Shown here piece by piece: positions 8,136 through 16,932 of a stretch of DNA of 64,000 bases. Positions within the stretch are counted from its first letter, which is position 1. Each line of letters opens with the position of its first letter. The position numbers and the translations under genes are program-made. Location: the NCBI RefSeq assembly GCF_016428755.1, contig NZ_JAELTI010000017.1, positions 1 through 64,000 on the forward strand. Direction: 5' to 3'. The DNA comes from Allobosea sp. ASV33. Its GTDB lineage: Bacteria > Pseudomonadota > Alphaproteobacteria > Rhizobiales > Beijerinckiaceae. The notes under the pieces are model-generated. The model was not told the DNA's origin and did not search any database. It saw only the letters and a list, made by a program, of their open reading frames with translations.

Positions 8136-8153
8136 TATGCTGTATGCAGCATA
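8136..8153. promoter_or_regulatory. Palindromic operator in the divergent promoter (likely GntR/FCD site)
   Basis: TATGCTG (8136-8142) and CAGCATA (8147-8153) are exact inverted repeats around TATG. The site lies 70 bp upstream of the pdxA-like start and 64 bp upstream of the SAF-domain gene, which fits an operator for the GntR regulator encoded at 9676. Confidence 0.6.
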
Positions 8154-8216
8154 TTGAAACCGATGTAGTCATTCGGCAGGCGCAAGCTGCGGAGTTGCCG
8201 CGCCGAAGGAGGGCCG

Positions 8217-9623
8217 ATGAATTTTCATGCGCAATACGCCGGGATCACCCAGCCGGCCGAAACCTGTCTGGTCGGCAGCGGCAGCTTCGGTCGCAGCTAT
8301 CTCGCGCAATCGCGCCGGACGCGGCTGGTCAATGCGCGCATCGCGGTGGACGTGACGGCCGAAGCCGCTGGCAGAGCCTTCGCGGCGGCCGGTTTCGGGC
8401 CTGCCGACATAACACTCTGTGAGACCGTGGCTGAGGCGAAGGCTGCCTGGAATGCCGGCAAATGCGTCGCTGCGGCGAGCCTCGACGTCGTCATGGAGCT
8501 ACCCTTCGCGCTCCTCGTCGAAGCGACCGGCAGCCCGGAAGCCGCAACGCGGCACAGCCTCGCTGCGATCGATGCCAGCCGCCATGTCGCGCTGGTCTCG
8601 AAGGAAGCCGACAGCGTCGTCGGGCCGGGGCTGGCGCGGCTGGCCCGCGACAAGGGCGTCGTGGTGACGCCCGTCGACGGCGACCAACCGAGCCTGCTGA
8701 TCGCCCTGGCGAGCTGGGCCGAGGTGATCGGCCTCGAGATCATCGCCGCCGGCAAGTCGAGCGAATATGATTTTGTCCTCGACGCCGCGACCGGCGACGT
8801 CACCTGCAACGGCGTGACCCGCTCGCTGCCGGCGCTCCGCGAACACTGGCTGCCGGGCGAACGCTCCATCGTCGCCACCGCGGCGGAACGGGCGCGCATC
8901 CTCGGCGAGGCCTTCCCCTTGAGGGCCGTGCCCGATCTCTGCGAGATGACGCTCGTCGCCAATGCGCTCGGCTTCTCGGCCGATGCCGCCGGCTTCCACG
9001 CGCCGCCGGCCCGCGTGCCGGAGCTGGCCGATCTTTTCGCAGAGCTGGCCGAAGGCGGATTGATGGGCGGCACGCGCCGGATCGACGTGTTCCATCATCT
9101 GAGGCTCGCCGAGGAAGCGAGCTTCGCCGGGGGCGTCTTTATCGTCGTACGCTCAGACAATGCCGAGACCTGGGAGATGCTGGCCGGCAAGGGCCATGTC
9201 GTCGGCCGCAGCGGCAAGACGGCGGCGCTCTACCTGCCGCGCCATCTGCTCGGCGTCGAGGTCGCGACCTCGATCCTCGATGCTGCCGGCCTCGGCCGCT
9301 CGGGCTATGGCGACGATTACCAGCCGCGGCAGGACCTCGTCGCGGTGGCGCAGCGCGATCTCGCGGCCGGAACGATCCTGACGATGGGCGGGCACCATCA
9401 CAGCATCGACGGCGTCGGTGCGGAGGTGAGGCCAGCGGCAGCGCTGGCGGACGATCGCCCCGCGCCGTTCTATCTCGTCGCCGACCGGACGCTGGTCCGG
9501 GCCGTCAAGGCTGGCGAGGCGATCCGCCTCGGCGATGTCGCAATCCCGGCGGATTCCGGATTGCTGGCGATGCGCCAGCGGCAGGATGCGCTGTTTGCGG
9601 CCGAGAACGGCACGTCCGTTTGA
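8217..9623 (+). CDS. Homoserine-dehydrogenase-like NAD(P)-binding protein with C-terminal SAF domain
   Basis: A 468-residue protein with two parts. An N-terminal Rossmann fold carries the dinucleotide motif G20-x-G22-x-x-G25 (VGSGSFGRS) followed by a homoserine-dehydrogenase/GFO-like region. The last 100 residues match a SAF (antifreeze-like) domain, ending in VKAGEAIRLGDVAIP, the typical SAF closing motif. Databases often mislabel such proteins as flagellar FlgA, but there is no signal peptide or flagellar context. A cytoplasmic oxidoreductase on a sugar-acid or keto-acid intermediate is inferred from the divergent pdxA/dapA/rraA/TTT operon. AAGGAGGG precedes the ATG. Confidence 0.72.
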   Translation: MNFHAQYAGITQPAETCLVGSGSFGRSYLAQSRRTRLVNARIAVDVTAEAAGRAFAAAGFGPADITLCETVAEAKAAWNAGKCVAAASLDVVMELPFALLVEATGSPEAATRHSLAAIDASRHVALVSKEADSVVGPGLARLARDKGVVVTPVDGDQPSLLIALASWAEVIGLEIIAAGKSSEYDFVLDAATGDVTCNGVTRSLPALREHWLPGERSIVATAAERARILGEAFPLRAVPDLCEMTLVANALGFSADAAGFHAPPARVPELADLFAELAEGGLMGGTRRIDVFHHLRLAEEASFAGGVFIVVRSDNAETWEMLAGKGHVVGRSGKTAALYLPRHLLGVEVATSILDAAGLGRSGYGDDYQPRQDLVAVAQRDLAAGTILTMGGHHHSIDGVGAEVRPAAALADDRPAPFYLVADRTLVRAVKAGEAIRLGDVAIPADSGLLAMRQRQDALFAAENGTSV

Positions 9624-9675
9624 CAGCGCGGAAGCCGCATGCCGTAACGGAGCGGCCGGGAACAGTGGAGCAACG

Positions 9676-10341
9676 ATGAGCGAGACGGCGGCCGACTATA
9701 CCCCGATCATGCGGCGGACCCTCCATGACGAGGTGCTGGAGCGTCTGCGCGACATGATCATCGAGGGGCGGCTCGCTCCCGGCCAGCGCATCAACGAGGG
9801 CCAGGTCGGCGCCCAGCTCGGCGTCTCGCGGACGCCTTTGCGGGAGGCGATCAAGACGCTCGCCAGCGAGGGGCTGGTCGAAATCCTGCCGGCCAAGGGC
9901 GCGATCGTCCGCAAGTTCACGGCGCGCGACCTCGCCGACATCCTCGAAGTCATCAAGAGCCTGGAGCAGCTCGGCGGCCGGATCGCCTGCGCGCAGGCCA
10001 GCGACGCGACCATCGAGGCGATCCACAAGCTGCACAAGGACATGCTCGCGCTCTACGCGACGCGCGACCGGCTCGACTATTTCAAGCTGAACCAGGCGAT
10101 CCACAGCGCGATCGTCGCCGCGTCCGGCAATGCGGTCCTCGCCGAGATGCACACCACCCTGCAGGCGCGGATCAAGCGCCTGCGCTTCGTCGGCAATGAA
10201 GGCCCGGAGAAATGGGCCGGCGCGGTCGCCGAGCACGAGGACATGATCGCGGCCCTGCTCAAGCGCGACGGGGATGCCCTGTCCGAGGCGATCGGCCGTC
10301 ATATGGATACGACGCTGGTCCGGGTGCGCGACGTTCTCTGA
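9676..10341 (+). CDS. GntR-family transcriptional regulator with FCD ligand domain
   Basis: A 221-residue regulator. The winged helix occupies about residues 12-80, with LHDEVLERLRDMIIEG and the recognition segment QLGVSRTPLREAIKTLASEGLVE typical of the FadR/FCD branch. The all-helical FCD domain follows, with metal-ligand-like aspartate and histidine residues (AIHSAI, EHEDMI, RHMD). The ATG at 9676 follows GTGGAG; longer in-frame readings overlap the preceding gene. It lies downstream of the SAF gene and probably represses the divergent operons via the palindrome at 8136 until the pathway substrate binds. Confidence 0.88.
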   Translation: MSETAADYTPIMRRTLHDEVLERLRDMIIEGRLAPGQRINEGQVGAQLGVSRTPLREAIKTLASEGLVEILPAKGAIVRKFTARDLADILEVIKSLEQLGGRIACAQASDATIEAIHKLHKDMLALYATRDRLDYFKLNQAIHSAIVAASGNAVLAEMHTTLQARIKRLRFVGNEGPEKWAGAVAEHEDMIAALLKRDGDALSEAIGRHMDTTLVRVRDVL

Positions 10342-10625
10342 AGGCCTATTCGGAACACCGGCTTCGCTCCGGAAATCATAGACTTTCGGCTAAGCTCCGA
10401 GCAGCCGGCAAACGCCTCTCCGCCCCAACCGAAATCCGTTCCCGCACAGCCGTTTACCCTTCCCTCGGGGCAGGCTGCGAAGCCCCCCGAGACGACTATC
10501 CGCGCCGGTCTTCTTTCAATAAGCTGTAGACAAGGCAGCCCGGGGACTTTCGCCCCAGGAGCTTCCGATACAACGGGGCCGTTCATCGCCTGACGAGGGC
10601 GGATGAGGCGTTCAAGGAGACATCC

Positions 10626-12218
10626 ATGAAGAAAATTCTGTTGGCGACGCTGTCGGCCTCCGCGCTGATGGCGGCGCAGCCGCTGATGGCGAAGACGCTG
10701 GTGTATTGCTCGGAGGGCAGCCCCGAGAATTTCGCGCCGAGCGTCAACACCACCGGCACGTCCTTCGATGCGAACACCCAGATCTACGACACGATCGTGC
10801 AGTTCGAGCGCGGCGGCACCAAGGTCGAGCCGGCGCTCGCGGAGAAATGGGACATCTCGGCGGATGGCCTGACCTACACCTTCCACCTGCGCAAGAACGT
10901 CAAGTGGCAGTCCAACAAGAACTTCAAGCCGACGCGCAACTTCAATGCCGATGACATCATCTTCATGATCGAGCGGCAGTGGAAGGAAGATCACCCGTTC
11001 TTCAAGGTGACCAGCTCGAACCACTCCTATTTCAACGACATGGGCATGCCCAAGTTGCTGAAGTCGGTCGAGAAGGTCGATGACTACACGGTCAAGATCA
11101 CGCTGAACCAGCCGGAAGCGCCGTTCCTCGCCGACCTCGCCATGCAGTATGCCAGCGTGCAGTCGAAGGAATATGCCGATGCCATGCTGAAGGCGGGTAC
11201 GCCCGAGAAGCTCGACCAGGACCCGGTCGGCACCGGCCCGTTCTCCCTGGTGCAGTACCAGAAGGACGCGATCATCCGCTACAAGGCCAATCCCGACTAC
11301 TGGGCCGGCAAGGCCAAGATCGACGACCTGATCTTCGCGATCACGCCGGACGCCTCGGTGCGCTGGGCCAAGCTCCAGAAGGGCGAATGCCATGTCATGC
11401 CCTATCCGAACCCGGCCGATCTCGAAGCGATCAAGAAGGACGCCAATGTCCAGATCCTGGAGCAGCCCGGTCTGAACATCGGCTATCTCGCCTACAACAC
11501 CACCAAGAAGCCCTTCGACGACGTCAAGGTTCGCCGCGCCGTCAACAAGGCGATCAACAAGAAGGCGATCATCGACGCGGTCTATCTCTCCAGCGGCGTC
11601 GCGGCGACCAATCCGATCCCGCCGTCGATGTGGTCCTATAACGAGACCATCAAGGACGACCCCTACGATCCGGAGGCGGCCAAGAAGGAGCTGGCCGCGG
11701 CCGGCTATCCGAACGGCCTCGAGATCGACCTCTGGGCCATGCCGGTGCAGCGCCCCTACAACCCGAACGCCAAGCGCATCGCCGAATTGATGCAGGCGGA
11801 TCTCGCCAAGGTCGGCGTGAAGGCCGAGATCAAGAGCTTCGAATGGGGCGAGTACCGCAAGCGCATGCAGGCGGGCGAGCACCAGACGGGCATGCTCGGC
11901 TGGACCGGTGACAACGGCGATCCGGACAACTTCCTGCACACGCTGCTGGGCTGCGAGTCCGCCAAGACCAACGGCTCGAACGTCGCCAAGTTCTGCTACC
12001 AGCCGTTCGAGGATTTGGTGGTGAAGGCGAAGACCGTCACCAATCAGGCCGAGCGCGAGAAGCTCTACCGGCAGGCGCAGGTGATCTTCAAGGAGCAGTC
12101 GCCCTGGTTCACCATTGCGCATGCGGTGCAGTTGAAGCCCGTCCGCAAGGAGGTGAAGGACTTCAAGCTCTCGCCGTTCGGCCGCCACACCTTCTACGGC
12201 GTCGATATCGGCAAGTGA
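10626..12218 (+). CDS. Dipeptide/oligopeptide ABC transporter substrate-binding protein, first copy
   Basis: Periplasmic solute-binding protein of the DppA/OppA (SBP_bac_5) family, 530 residues. A signal peptide starts MKKILLATLSA and ends near PLMA (about residue 22). Mature CSEGSPENF and the later DGLTYTFHLRKNVKW and DPVGTGPF segments are family landmarks. AAGGAGA precedes the ATG. It is the first gene of an operon with a second binding protein, an M55 peptidase and dppBCDF-type genes. The DppA-like opening YCSEGSP suggests dipeptides as ligand. Confidence 0.92.
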   Translation: MKKILLATLSASALMAAQPLMAKTLVYCSEGSPENFAPSVNTTGTSFDANTQIYDTIVQFERGGTKVEPALAEKWDISADGLTYTFHLRKNVKWQSNKNFKPTRNFNADDIIFMIERQWKEDHPFFKVTSSNHSYFNDMGMPKLLKSVEKVDDYTVKITLNQPEAPFLADLAMQYASVQSKEYADAMLKAGTPEKLDQDPVGTGPFSLVQYQKDAIIRYKANPDYWAGKAKIDDLIFAITPDASVRWAKLQKGECHVMPYPNPADLEAIKKDANVQILEQPGLNIGYLAYNTTKKPFDDVKVRRAVNKAINKKAIIDAVYLSSGVAATNPIPPSMWSYNETIKDDPYDPEAAKKELAAAGYPNGLEIDLWAMPVQRPYNPNAKRIAELMQADLAKVGVKAEIKSFEWGEYRKRMQAGEHQTGMLGWTGDNGDPDNFLHTLLGCESAKTNGSNVAKFCYQPFEDLVVKAKTVTNQAEREKLYRQAQVIFKEQSPWFTIAHAVQLKPVRKEVKDFKLSPFGRHTFYGVDIGK

Positions 12219-12269
12219 GCCGCGCTACCGGCCGCGCCCCGTCCTGGCGCGGCTGATGCATGCCAAACG

Positions 12270-12292
12270 ACGCGGCCCCGCCGGGGCCGCGT
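12270..12292 (+). terminator. GC-rich hairpin between the two binding-protein genes
   Basis: ACGCGGCCCC (12270-12279) and GGGGCCGCGT (12283-12292) pair perfectly around a GCC loop. No U-run follows, so it is more likely a partial terminator or mRNA stabiliser that raises expression of the first binding protein over downstream genes. Confidence 0.65.
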
Positions 12293-12368
12293 TTCGGGAG
12301 GCGGAGACGATGGGGCACGATGCCCCGCGCCCGATCCGTCTCCCCTGCCTCTCCCGAGAGAATCGCCC

Positions 12369-13985
12369 ATGTCCGTTCGCGCCCGCTCCCTTGCCCTCAC
12401 GCTGGGGCTCAGTGCCCTGATGCTGCCCGCCATCGCCAGCGCCCAGGCGCTCGTGGTCTGCTCAGAGGCCAGCCCCGACTATCTGAACCCGCAATTCAGC
12501 GGCCAGAACACCGCCTATGACGTCGCCGCACAGATCTACGAGCGGCTGACCGCGACGGAACGCGGCGGCTCGCAGATCATCCCGAGCCTAGCCGAGTCCT
12601 GGACGACCTCCGACGACGGGCTGACCTATACGTTCAAGCTGCGCAAGGGCGTGAAATGGCACGCCAGCAAGACCTTCACGCCGACGCGGGACTTCAACGC
12701 CGATGACGTGATCTTCTCGTTCGGGCGCATGTTCGACCCGAGCAACCCATTCAACAAGGTCGGCAGCGGCAATTTCGGCTTCTTCGCCGAGATCGTGCAG
12801 CCGAGCTTCAAGTCGATCGAGAAGGTCGACGACTATACGGTCAAGCTGACTCTGACCAAGCCGAACTCGCCACTGCTCTCAGCGCTTTCGGTCGAGCCGA
12901 TGTCGATCCTCTCGGCCGAATACGCGGCTGCGATGCTGAAGGCGGGCACGCCGGAGCAGATCGATTTCGCGCCGATCGGCACCGGGCCGTTCTCGCTCGT
13001 CTCCTACCAGAAGGACGCCGTCATCCGCTTCAAGGCGGTGCCGGACCACTGGACCAAGGCCGTCGGCAACCGCGACCGCATGGCGCTGGTCAGCGACCTG
13101 ATCTTCGTGATCACGCCCGACGCCGCCGTGCGCTTCGCCAAGGTGCGCTCGGGCGAGTGCCAGATCGCGCGCTATCCCAACCCCGGCGACCTGCCGGCGA
13201 TGAGGACCGAACCAGCGATCAACCTCCTGCAGGGCAGCATCGCCGACCAGAGCTTCCTCGCCTTCAACCAGCAGAAGAAGCCCTTCGGCGACAAGCGGGT
13301 GCGCGAGGCCCTGGCCTATGCGACCAATATCCCGGCGATCATCGACGCGGTCTATCAGGGCACCGGCAAGATCGCGGCAGCGGCGGTGCCGCCCTCGCTC
13401 TGGTCGCATGATGCCGATCTCAAGCCGCGTCCCTACGATCCCGAAAAGGCCAAGGCACTCCTCAAGGAAGCCGGGCTGGAAAACGGCTTCGAGACGACGC
13501 TCTGGGCCATTCCGGTGGTGCGCGCCTATATGCCGAACGGCCGGCGCGCGGCCGAGCTGATCCAGGCGGACTGGGCCAAGATCGGCGTCAAGGCGACGAT
13601 CCAGACCTTCGAATGGGGCGAGTATCTCAAGCGCGGCCGCGCCGGCGACCATGAGGTCGGCATGTTCGGCTATACCTGGGATTATCCCGATCCGAGCCAG
13701 ATCCTGCTCTCAGGCTGGACCTGCGAGGGCGTGAAGAGCGGCGCCAACCGCGCCCGCTGGTGCAACCAGGAGGCTTCCGACGCGCTCGCCAAGGCGAGCA
13801 CCATCACCGACCAGGGCGAGCGTGCGAAGCTCTACAAGCGCTTCCAAGAGCTGTTCCACGAGGATGTGGCGGGCCTGCTCTTCGCCAATGCGCAGGCCTT
13901 CACGCCGGTGCGCAAGGAGGTGAAGGACTACAAGATCCACTTCTTCGGTGGGCAGCCCTTCTACGGCGTCTCGATCGCCAAGTAA
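12369..13985 (+). CDS. Dipeptide/oligopeptide ABC transporter substrate-binding protein, second copy
   Basis: Second SBP_bac_5 protein (538 residues), clearly paralogous to the one before it: CSEASPDYLNPQF, DGLTYTFKLRKGVKWH, APIGTGPFSLVSYQKDAVIR and the C-terminal FTPVRKEVKDYK repeat the same landmarks. A signal peptide runs to about residue 26 (ASAQA). Both proteins presumably feed the same DppBCDF translocator with different ligand preference, since only one permease pair follows. It is separated from the first copy by a strong hairpin. Confidence 0.91.
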   Translation: MSVRARSLALTLGLSALMLPAIASAQALVVCSEASPDYLNPQFSGQNTAYDVAAQIYERLTATERGGSQIIPSLAESWTTSDDGLTYTFKLRKGVKWHASKTFTPTRDFNADDVIFSFGRMFDPSNPFNKVGSGNFGFFAEIVQPSFKSIEKVDDYTVKLTLTKPNSPLLSALSVEPMSILSAEYAAAMLKAGTPEQIDFAPIGTGPFSLVSYQKDAVIRFKAVPDHWTKAVGNRDRMALVSDLIFVITPDAAVRFAKVRSGECQIARYPNPGDLPAMRTEPAINLLQGSIADQSFLAFNQQKKPFGDKRVREALAYATNIPAIIDAVYQGTGKIAAAAVPPSLWSHDADLKPRPYDPEKAKALLKEAGLENGFETTLWAIPVVRAYMPNGRRAAELIQADWAKIGVKATIQTFEWGEYLKRGRAGDHEVGMFGYTWDYPDPSQILLSGWTCEGVKSGANRARWCNQEASDALAKASTITDQGERAKLYKRFQELFHEDVAGLLFANAQAFTPVRKEVKDYKIHFFGGQPFYGVSIAK

Positions 13986-14001
13986 TTCCCAGGATGACTT
14001 C

Positions 14002-14027
14002 ACCGCGGCAGCCATCGCTGCCGCGGT
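14002..14027 (+). terminator. Hairpin after the second binding-protein gene
   Basis: ACCGCGGCAG (14002-14011) and CTGCCGCGGT (14018-14027) pair perfectly around a six-base loop. It is placed between the binding protein and the M55 peptidase gene; without a T-run it is probably an attenuating or protective stem. Confidence 0.6.
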
Positions 14028-14081
14028 CTCCTTCTGCGCGGACATTCGGGCCGCGCGGCGCTTCCCCGGAGCTCCCTCGCC

Positions 14082-14906
14082 ATGCGCATCTACATCTCCG
14101 CCGATATCGAAGGCATCGCCGGCGTCGTCACCCGCGACCAGACCCTGGTGGAGGGTTTCGAATACCAGGCGGCCCGCGTCTGGATGACCGACAGCGTCAC
14201 CGCCGCGGCGCGAGCCGCCTATGACAGCGGCGCCAGCGAGGTCGTCATCGCCGACAGCCATGGCCGGGCGCAGAACCTGCTGCTGGAGCGGCTACCCCGC
14301 GAGGTCCAGCTCGTGCGGGCCCATCCGCGACCGCTCTCGATGATGCAGGGCGTCGAGAGCGGCGCCTATGACGGCGCGCTCTTCATCGGCTACCATACCG
14401 GCGCGACCAATCCCGAGGGCGTGCTCGCCCACACCTTCCGCAGCGCCTGCCTGCGAGAGGTCAGGGTCAACGGCATCTCCGTGCCGGAGGCCGGCATCAA
14501 CGCCGCCATTGCAGGGCATTTCGACGTGCCGGTGCTGCTCGTCAGCGGCGACGACGCCACCATCGCCGAGACCAAGGAGTTCCTGCCCGATATCGAGGGC
14601 GTGACGGTGAAATGGGCGCATAGCCGCCAATCCGCGCGCACGTTGATGCCGGAAGCCTCCTATGAGCTGATTGCGGCGGGCGTGAAAAGCGCCATCGCGC
14701 GGCGCGCCTCCATCAAGCCCTACCGGATCGCCGGCCCGATCACGCTCGAGGTCAATTTCCTGTTCCGCCAGCCGGTCGAATATCTCGCCATGCTGAAGGC
14801 CGTGGAACGGACCGATGCGTTTACAATCCGCTATATCGCGGACGACATCCTTGATCTCCAGCGCTTTTTGGTGTTTGCGCTGGGCTACAGCTCGACATTG
14901 CAATAA
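14082..14906 (+). CDS. M55-family D-aminopeptidase (DppA type)
   Basis: A 274-residue zinc aminopeptidase related to Bacillus subtilis DppA, which releases N-terminal D-amino acids from D-Ala-containing peptides. The family's ligands are all present: D8 and E10 in SADIEG, H60 in DSHG, H105 in YHTG and E136 in PEAGINA. The expected catalytic histidine is H117 in LAHTF. There is no signal peptide, so it acts in the cytoplasm on imported peptides. The pairing of an M55 enzyme with a dipeptide transporter mirrors the B. subtilis dpp operon and points to recycling of peptidoglycan-derived D-peptides. Confidence 0.9.
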   Translation: MRIYISADIEGIAGVVTRDQTLVEGFEYQAARVWMTDSVTAAARAAYDSGASEVVIADSHGRAQNLLLERLPREVQLVRAHPRPLSMMQGVESGAYDGALFIGYHTGATNPEGVLAHTFRSACLREVRVNGISVPEAGINAAIAGHFDVPVLLVSGDDATIAETKEFLPDIEGVTVKWAHSRQSARTLMPEASYELIAAGVKSAIARRASIKPYRIAGPITLEVNFLFRQPVEYLAMLKAVERTDAFTIRYIADDILDLQRFLVFALGYSSTLQ

Positions 14907-14968
14907 ATCCAAACGACCCGTCGGCGTGCGACGTTCCCCTCACGCCGGCCAAAAACATTGGCAGAACC

Positions 14969-15979
14969 ATGCTGCGCTTCATCTTCACACGGCTGAGCCT
15001 GGTCGTCCCGACCTTCATCGGCATCACCCTGCTGGCCTTCTTCCTCGTCCGCCTCGTCCCCGGCGACCCGATCGAGACCATGGCCGGCGAACGCGGCATC
15101 GACGCCGCCCGCCACGCCCAGCTCCTGACCGAGTACGGCCTCGACCGGCCGCTGCTGGTCCAGTACGGCAAATATATCGAGCGTGTCGTGCAGGGTGATC
15201 TCGGCAAGTCGATCGTGACCCGCGAGAACGTGTTGACCGAGTTCGGCCAGCTCTTCCCGGCGACGATCGAGCTCGCGATCTGCGCCATCCTGATCGCGCT
15301 GATCGTCGGGCTCCCGGCCGGCATCATCGCGGCGGTGAAGCGAAACTCGATCTTCGACCACGGCGTGATGGGCATCTCGCTCACCGGCTATTCGATGCCG
15401 ATCTTCTGGTGGGGCCTGCTGCTGATCCTGCTGTTCTCGGTGCAGCTCGGCATCACGCCGGTCTCGGGCCGGATCGCGGTGCAGTATTTCATCGAGCCGG
15501 TGACCGGCTTCCTCACCATCGACAGCCTGCTCGCCGGCGATATCGACGCTTTCTGGTCGGCTCTGTCGCATCTCGTCCTGCCGGCGATCGTCCTCGGCAC
15601 CGTGCCGCTCGCGGTCATCGCCCGCATGACCCGCTCGGCGATGCTGGAAGTGCTCGGCGAGGATTATATCCGCACCGCCCGCGCCAAGGGCATGGCCCCG
15701 CTCCGCGTCGTCGCGCTGCACGCACTGCGCAACGCCCTGATCCCGATCGTCACCGTCATCGGCCTGCAGGTCGGCGCGCTCTTCACCGGCGCGATCCTGA
15801 CCGAGACGATCTTCTCCTGGCCCGGCGTCGGCAAATGGCTGATCGAGGCGATCAGCCGGCGCGACTATCCGGTCCTTCAGGGCGGCACGCTGCTGCTCGG
15901 CGTCGTGGTGATGAGCGTCAACCTGATCGTCGACCTGCTCTACGGCCTGATCAACCCGCGCATCAGGCACGCCCGATGA
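14969..15979 (+). CDS. Peptide ABC transporter permease, DppB type
   Basis: Inner-membrane permease of 336 residues with six predicted helices. It begins MLRFIFTRLSLVVPTFIGI, the standard DppB opening, and RLVPGDPIE follows. The EAA loop that docks the ATPases is at DYIRTARAKGMAPLRVV. The C-terminus NLIVDLLYGLINPRIR is typical. It pairs with the permease encoded 40 bases downstream. Confidence 0.93.
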   Translation: MLRFIFTRLSLVVPTFIGITLLAFFLVRLVPGDPIETMAGERGIDAARHAQLLTEYGLDRPLLVQYGKYIERVVQGDLGKSIVTRENVLTEFGQLFPATIELAICAILIALIVGLPAGIIAAVKRNSIFDHGVMGISLTGYSMPIFWWGLLLILLFSVQLGITPVSGRIAVQYFIEPVTGFLTIDSLLAGDIDAFWSALSHLVLPAIVLGTVPLAVIARMTRSAMLEVLGEDYIRTARAKGMAPLRVVALHALRNALIPIVTVIGLQVGALFTGAILTETIFSWPGVGKWLIEAISRRDYPVLQGGTLLLGVVVMSVNLIVDLLYGLINPRIRHAR

Positions 15980-16019
15980 ACCCATCGTTCCCCCTTCGCT
16001 CCCATCGGAGCCTCGCCTC

Positions 16020-16928
16020 ATGAGCACCGAAACCCTCAAAGTCCCGGCTGCTGCGCCCAGCGTGGCGCCGCCGCACCCCATCCGCGAGTTCTGGAATTAC
16101 TTCAGCGCCAATCGCGGCGCCGTCGCCGGCCTCGTCGTCATCGTCCTCGTGCTGCTCTGCGCGCTGTTCGCACCGCTGATCGCGCCGCATGAGCCCAACC
16201 TGACCAACAACGCGGTCTTCCTGAAGCCGCCGTTCTGGCAGGAGGGCGGCTCGCTCTCCTATCCGCTCGGCACCGACGCGATCGGCCGCGACATCCTCTC
16301 GCGCCTGCTCTACGGCGCGCGGCTCTCGCTAGTGATCGGCATCGCGGTCGTAGCGCTGGCCATCGTCGTCGGCATCGTGCTCGGCCTGATCGCCGGCTAT
16401 TTCAAGGGCATCGCCGATATCGCGATCATGCGCCTGATGGACATCCTGATGACGATGCCGAGCCTGCTGCTCGCCATCGTCATCGTCGCGATCCTCGGCC
16501 CCGGCCTGATGAACGCGATGCTGGCCGTCGCCATCGTCGTGCTGCCGCACTATGTCCGCATCACCCGCGCTGCGGTGATCGCCGAGACGTCGAAGGATTA
16601 TGTGATCGCCGCCAAGGTCAGCGGCGCGCAGACGGTCCGGGTGATGTTCTCCGAGATCCTGCCGAACTGCGCCGCGCCCTTGATCGTGCAGGCGACGCTC
16701 GGCGTCTCGACCGCGATCCTCGATGCCGCCGCGCTCGGCTTCCTGGGCTTAGGCGCCCAGCCGCCGACACCGGAATGGGGCACGATGCTCGCCGACGCGC
16801 GCGAATTCGTGCTGCGTGCCTGGTGGGTCGTCACCTTCCCGGGCCTCGCCATCCTCATCACCGTGCTCGCCTTCAACCTTCTCGGTGACGGCCTGCGCGA
16901 TGCGCTCGACCCCAAGCTGAAGCGCTGA
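16020..16928 (+). CDS. Peptide ABC transporter permease, DppC type
   Basis: Second inner-membrane permease, 302 residues. The N-terminal helix is followed by the periplasmic DppC domain with [18 protein letters not shown], the family signature. The ATPase-docking loop is around [18 protein letters not shown]. The C-terminus [15 protein letters not shown] is canonical. It forms a heterodimer with the preceding permease. Only four bases separate its stop from the dppD start. Confidence 0.93.
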   Translation: MSTETLKVPAAAPSVAPPHPIREFWNYFSANRGAVAGLVVIVLVLLCALFAPLIAPHEPNLTNNAVFLKPPFWQEGGSLSYPLGTDAIGRDILSRLLYGARLSLVIGIAVVALAIVVGIVLGLIAGYFKGIADIAIMRLMDILMTMPSLLLAIVIVAILGPGLMNAMLAVAIVVLPHYVRITRAAVIAETSKDYVIAAKVSGAQTVRVMFSEILPNCAAPLIVQATLGVSTAILDAAALGFLGLGAQPPTPEWGTMLADAREFVLRAWWVVTFPGLAILITVLAFNLLGDGLRDALDPKLKR

Positions 16929-16932
16929 TCCC

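Noticed and set aside
8217-9623. Flagellar P-ring chaperone FlgA, a common label for SAF proteins
   Set aside because: No signal peptide and no flagellar neighbours, and a Rossmann fold at the N-terminus.
10299-12188. A 629-codon minus frame over the first binding-protein gene
   Set aside because: Antisense to a clear DppA-family gene with signal peptide; composition is repetitive and unlike a real protein.
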